Assembly (NCBI GenBank): GCA_903904875.1
Contig: CAIVEC010000015.1
Span: 1 to 54,861, forward strand
Source of the DNA: an uncultured bacterium
GTDB lineage: Bacteria; Patescibacteriota; Gracilibacteria; Absconditabacterales; Absconditicoccaceae
Reading direction: 5' to 3'
Length of the DNA: 54,861 nucleotides
This document shows, in pieces, positions 53,478 to 54,861 of the stretch. The notes under the pieces were generated by a model. That model was given only the letters and a program-made list of their open reading frames with translations, ran no database searches and had not been told where the DNA came from. Position 1 is the first letter of the stretch, and every line of letters starts with the position of its first letter. Position numbers and translations under genes: made by a program.

Positions 53478-53570
53478 ATTCGGATATATGTGAGAAGTTT
53501 GAAACAAATTTAGTGTGTGAGTATTGTAATATTTTATAGAACAAATACAAATAAAACTTTATTTTTTTTG

Positions 53571-53780
53571 ACGCTTCGCTGGACTTACTTTTGGCAATGC
53601 TCCAAAAGTAAGCAAAAACGCTTTCCAGATGCAAATCGACTGAACTGTCGTTTCAAACCGAATAGCTTACCATCTCACCTTCCGCCCCATCCCGGTAACC
53701 ACCGGGACGGGACCCGCTACGGTTCGTTCATATCGATTGCTTCGGATTCGGTGAGTGTCTGGTGTGCATCTGGCGTTGTA
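53571..53780. repeat. GC-rich foldback element
   Basis: A compositionally distinct block between recJ and the next gene. Internal features: a perfect hairpin CTTACTTTTGG-CAATGCT-CCAAAAGTAAG (53584-53612), a strong GC hairpin CCCATCCCGGT/ACCGGGACGGG (53686-53711), and outer inverted repeats CCAGATGCA (53625) and TGCATCTGG (53765). No ORF with family motifs. It looks like a dispersed non-coding element or the remnant of a mobile sequence from a less AT-rich source. Confidence 0.5.
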
Positions 53781-53820
53781 TTTCAGATGATTTGATAATG
53801 ACTCAAGATTTTATGGATAC

Positions 53821-53848
53821 AAAAAAATCCCCGGAATACTCGGGGATG
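53821..53848 (-). terminator. Terminator of the 143-residue gene
   Basis: ATCCCCG - loop - CGGGGAT with seven T on the minus strand. Confidence 0.75.
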
Positions 53849-53878
53849 TAATTTATTATTATGTTGATGTTGTTATTA

Positions 53879-54310
53879 TTATTCCAACATACCTGCTGTT
53901 TTCATTGCTTGGGTGAATCCGGAAAATTCTTTTTTGAGTATCTGTAATTTATTGTCTCGTTTTTCCTTTTCTTTTTTCACCATTTTCTTCATTTTTTCGA
54001 TTTTTTTCTGATTTATGAAGTACAATGCTTCTAAAGTGGTTTTACGTCCTCGCATATTTCTCCATCTACCTTTTTCTATCTGTTCTTTATTTATTTTGAC
54101 CATTTCGCAATCCGTTAACCAACAAATATCCTCGTCAAAATTTTTAACGTAATGAGATCCAGTCCAACCTGAGAGTATTTGGAATTTTCCACTGTTTTTT
54201 TCGTGAACTTTAACAATTTCTCGGATACCGTTAGAGACGAACTGACTCCCGCTTACTTCTACCAAAAAGATCTGATTGTCTTTTAGGTCTGAAAAATTTA
54301 TTTTTTTCAT
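53879..54310 (-). CDS. Hypothetical protein, 143 residues
   Basis: N-terminal beta-rich region (DNQIFLVEVSGSQFVSNGIRE; FQILSGWTGSHYVKNF) and a C-terminal Lys/Glu helix (IEKMKKMVKKEKEKRDNKLQ). No family recognised. Nine glycines, none TGA, mildly unusual for the window. Promoter at 54346 and terminator at 53821 make it a monocistronic unit. Confidence 0.7.
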   Translation of the reverse strand: MKKINFSDLKDNQIFLVEVSGSQFVSNGIREIVKVHEKNSGKFQILSGWTGSHYVKNFDEDICWLTDCEMVKINKEQIEKGRWRNMRGRKTTLEALYFINQKKIEKMKKMVKKEKEKRDNKLQILKKEFSGFTQAMKTAGMLE

Positions 54311-54345
54311 ATTTTTGTTTTTTTATGACTTTTATTTTGATTTAT

Positions 54346-54373
54346 ACTATACATATTATTCCCATTTTTGCAA
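54346..54373 (-). promoter_or_regulatory. Promoter of the 143-residue gene
   Basis: Minus strand TTGCAA, 16 bases, TATAGT, directly after the terminator of the upstream RNA unit. Confidence 0.7.
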
Positions 54374-54377
54374 GATT

Positions 54378-54407
54378 AAAAAAACACTCATGGACATACC
54401 ATCAGTG
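54378..54407 (-). terminator. Terminator of the candidate structured RNA
   Basis: Minus strand CACTGATGG - TATGT - CCATGAGTG followed by seven T. Confidence 0.7.
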
Positions 54408-54664
54408 CTTTCCCCTTTTTATTGTATTTTATTTGTACACAATTTTTTAACGAGAGAGCATCAGGATAGGCTTCATACAGCCTACAATAATAATCAACAG
54501 GGCTGACTATTGATGTAGATTTTATATAGGGCCCTGATACTCCCTCTGGGTCCATCTGATCTTATTGGGTATAAGATCTAGATAGTGTTTAAGGAGGAAA
54601 TACCTCCAACATAATTACCTATACCAAGGATGTGTAGTGAAGCCTTACGATAAGTAACTATGTT
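54378..54664 (-). ncRNA. Candidate structured non-coding RNA, about 285 nt
   Basis: Transcript defined by a strong promoter and a terminator with no plausible ORF. From the 5' end: a 14-pair stem AACATAGTTACTTA/TAGGTAATTATGTT (54651-54664 with 54608-54621; complete if G.U pairs are allowed on the minus strand), an adjacent GGAGG-TATTT-CCTCC hairpin, a hairpin GATCTTAT-ACCCA-ATAAGATC, and a GC-rich AGGGC/GCCCT fold. Bases in the first loop (GGCTTCA, CTACA) are complementary to the 3' part (TGAAGCC, TGTAG), a possible pseudoknot. I could not match tmRNA, RNase P, SRP or 6S hallmarks. Confidence 0.6.
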
Positions 54665-54670
54665 ATCTTA

Positions 54671-54698
54671 ATTATACCCTGGATTTGTGGATATGCAA
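54671..54698 (-). promoter_or_regulatory. Promoter of the candidate structured RNA
   Basis: Minus strand TTGCAT, 16 bases, consensus TATAAT. Confidence 0.75.
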
Positions 54699-54798
54699 AA
54701 GTTTGAGAGTATTGTTTGCATTTTTTACTCTTTTATAATTGACTTATATAATAATAATTACTGAATATATATTTATGAAGGGATTTGCTAACAAAAGG

Positions 54799-54861
54799 TT
54801 ATCTTCCTATCTTTTTCCGGTCTTCCTTGAACTCGTCTCCGTAATAGATTTCGAAGACAAA
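54799..54861 (-). CDS. C-terminal end of a gene running off the window
   Basis: Minus-strand frame open to the window edge and ending FVFEIYYGDEFKEDRKKIGR-TAA. Too short to identify. The charged C-terminus favours this strand; a + frame from an ATG at 54776 is also open to the edge and cannot be excluded. Confidence 0.45.
   Translation of the reverse strand, partial: FVFEIYYGDEFKEDRKKIGR

Noticed and set aside
54378-54664. tmRNA, RNase P or 6S RNA
   Set aside because: No tRNA-like ends or tag frame, no GAGGAAAGUC/ACAGAA blocks, and several separate hairpins rather than one long rod.
54776-54861. + strand gene starting at ATG 54776
   Set aside because: Open to the edge but hydrophobic and with no clear promoter at proper spacing; the minus frame looks more protein-like. 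Kept only as an alternative.

Overview
The window reads as chromosome from a member of the Candidate Phyla Radiation that uses translation table 25 (UGA = glycine), i.e. a Gracilibacteria / Absconditabacteria (BD1-5/SR1) type bacterium. The evidence is direct: almost every recognisable gene is broken by in-frame TGA under the standard code. Those TGA codons fall where the families require glycine, for example the first G of Walker A (GPSGSGKST) and the second G of LSGGEQQ in the ABC ATPase, the CGGTH motif of AlaRS, and the SGGVDS loop of MnmA. No gene I could delimit ends in TGA; all stop at TAA or TAG. The DNA is AT-rich. Strong promoters resemble TTGACA-16 bp-TATAAT. Most genes lack a Shine-Dalgarno sequence and are separated by short T-rich spacers. 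Coordinates below assume table 25, so many genes span several lines of the supplied ORF track.

Layout. 0-8.1 kb: hisS, a DUF2304+GT2 glycosyltransferase, serS, a Nudix hydrolase and tRNA-Cys on +, then smpB, a LiaF-like membrane protein and glyS on -. 8.1-9.15 kb: a gene-poor kilobase with three near-identical promoters. 9.2-11.1 kb: a HIT protein and three tandem 130-residue membrane paralogues. 11.2-22.1 kb: export cluster with AbrB-like regulator, lipoprotein adaptor, methyltransferase-like protein, RND permease, NlpC/P60 protein, then a small Gly/Met-rich protein and a MacA-MacB-type adaptor/ATPase/permease set behind an OmpR/PhoB-like direct repeat. 22.1-31.6 kb: aspS, cupin, metallo-beta-lactamase-fold protein, tRNA-Thr, TerC/DUF475, the C-terminal half of a split alanyl-tRNA synthetase, a (p)ppGpp-hydrolase-like HD protein, GNAT, panD, mgtA-like ATPase, xth. 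31.7-37.2 kb (-): Cys-repeat surface protein, mnmA, a 32-residue Lys/Ala protein, a CoA-binding protein and uvrD/pcrA. 37.4-43.5 kb: unknown protein, a deoxyhypusine-synthase-like gene, a free-standing DnaE PHP domain, an amidase-SpoIID fusion. 43.5-51 kb: WecG/TagA/CpsF glycosyltransferase, a membrane PP2C-like/beta-rich protein, the N-terminal half of AlaRS, a C39-like peptidase, an unknown 562-residue protein. 51-54.9 kb (-): two small proteins, recJ, a GC-rich foldback element, an unknown protein, a candidate structured RNA, and the end of a further gene.

Functionally the window mixes a heavy translation component (His, Ser, Gly, Asp and split Ala synthetases, SmpB, MnmA, two tRNAs), DNA repair (UvrD, RecJ, Xth), envelope and cell-wall functions (amidase-SpoIID, NlpC/P60, GTs, LiaF-like) and two adaptor-dependent exporters. 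The most unusual items are the split AlaRS, the free-standing PHP domain, the triple promoter array at 8.2-8.7 kb, the candidate structured RNA at 54.4-54.67 kb, a short promoter-terminator sRNA unit at 39.75 kb, a deoxyhypusine-synthase-like gene with no TGA-glycine codons, and word-like repeat islands, one of which lies in frame inside uvrD.
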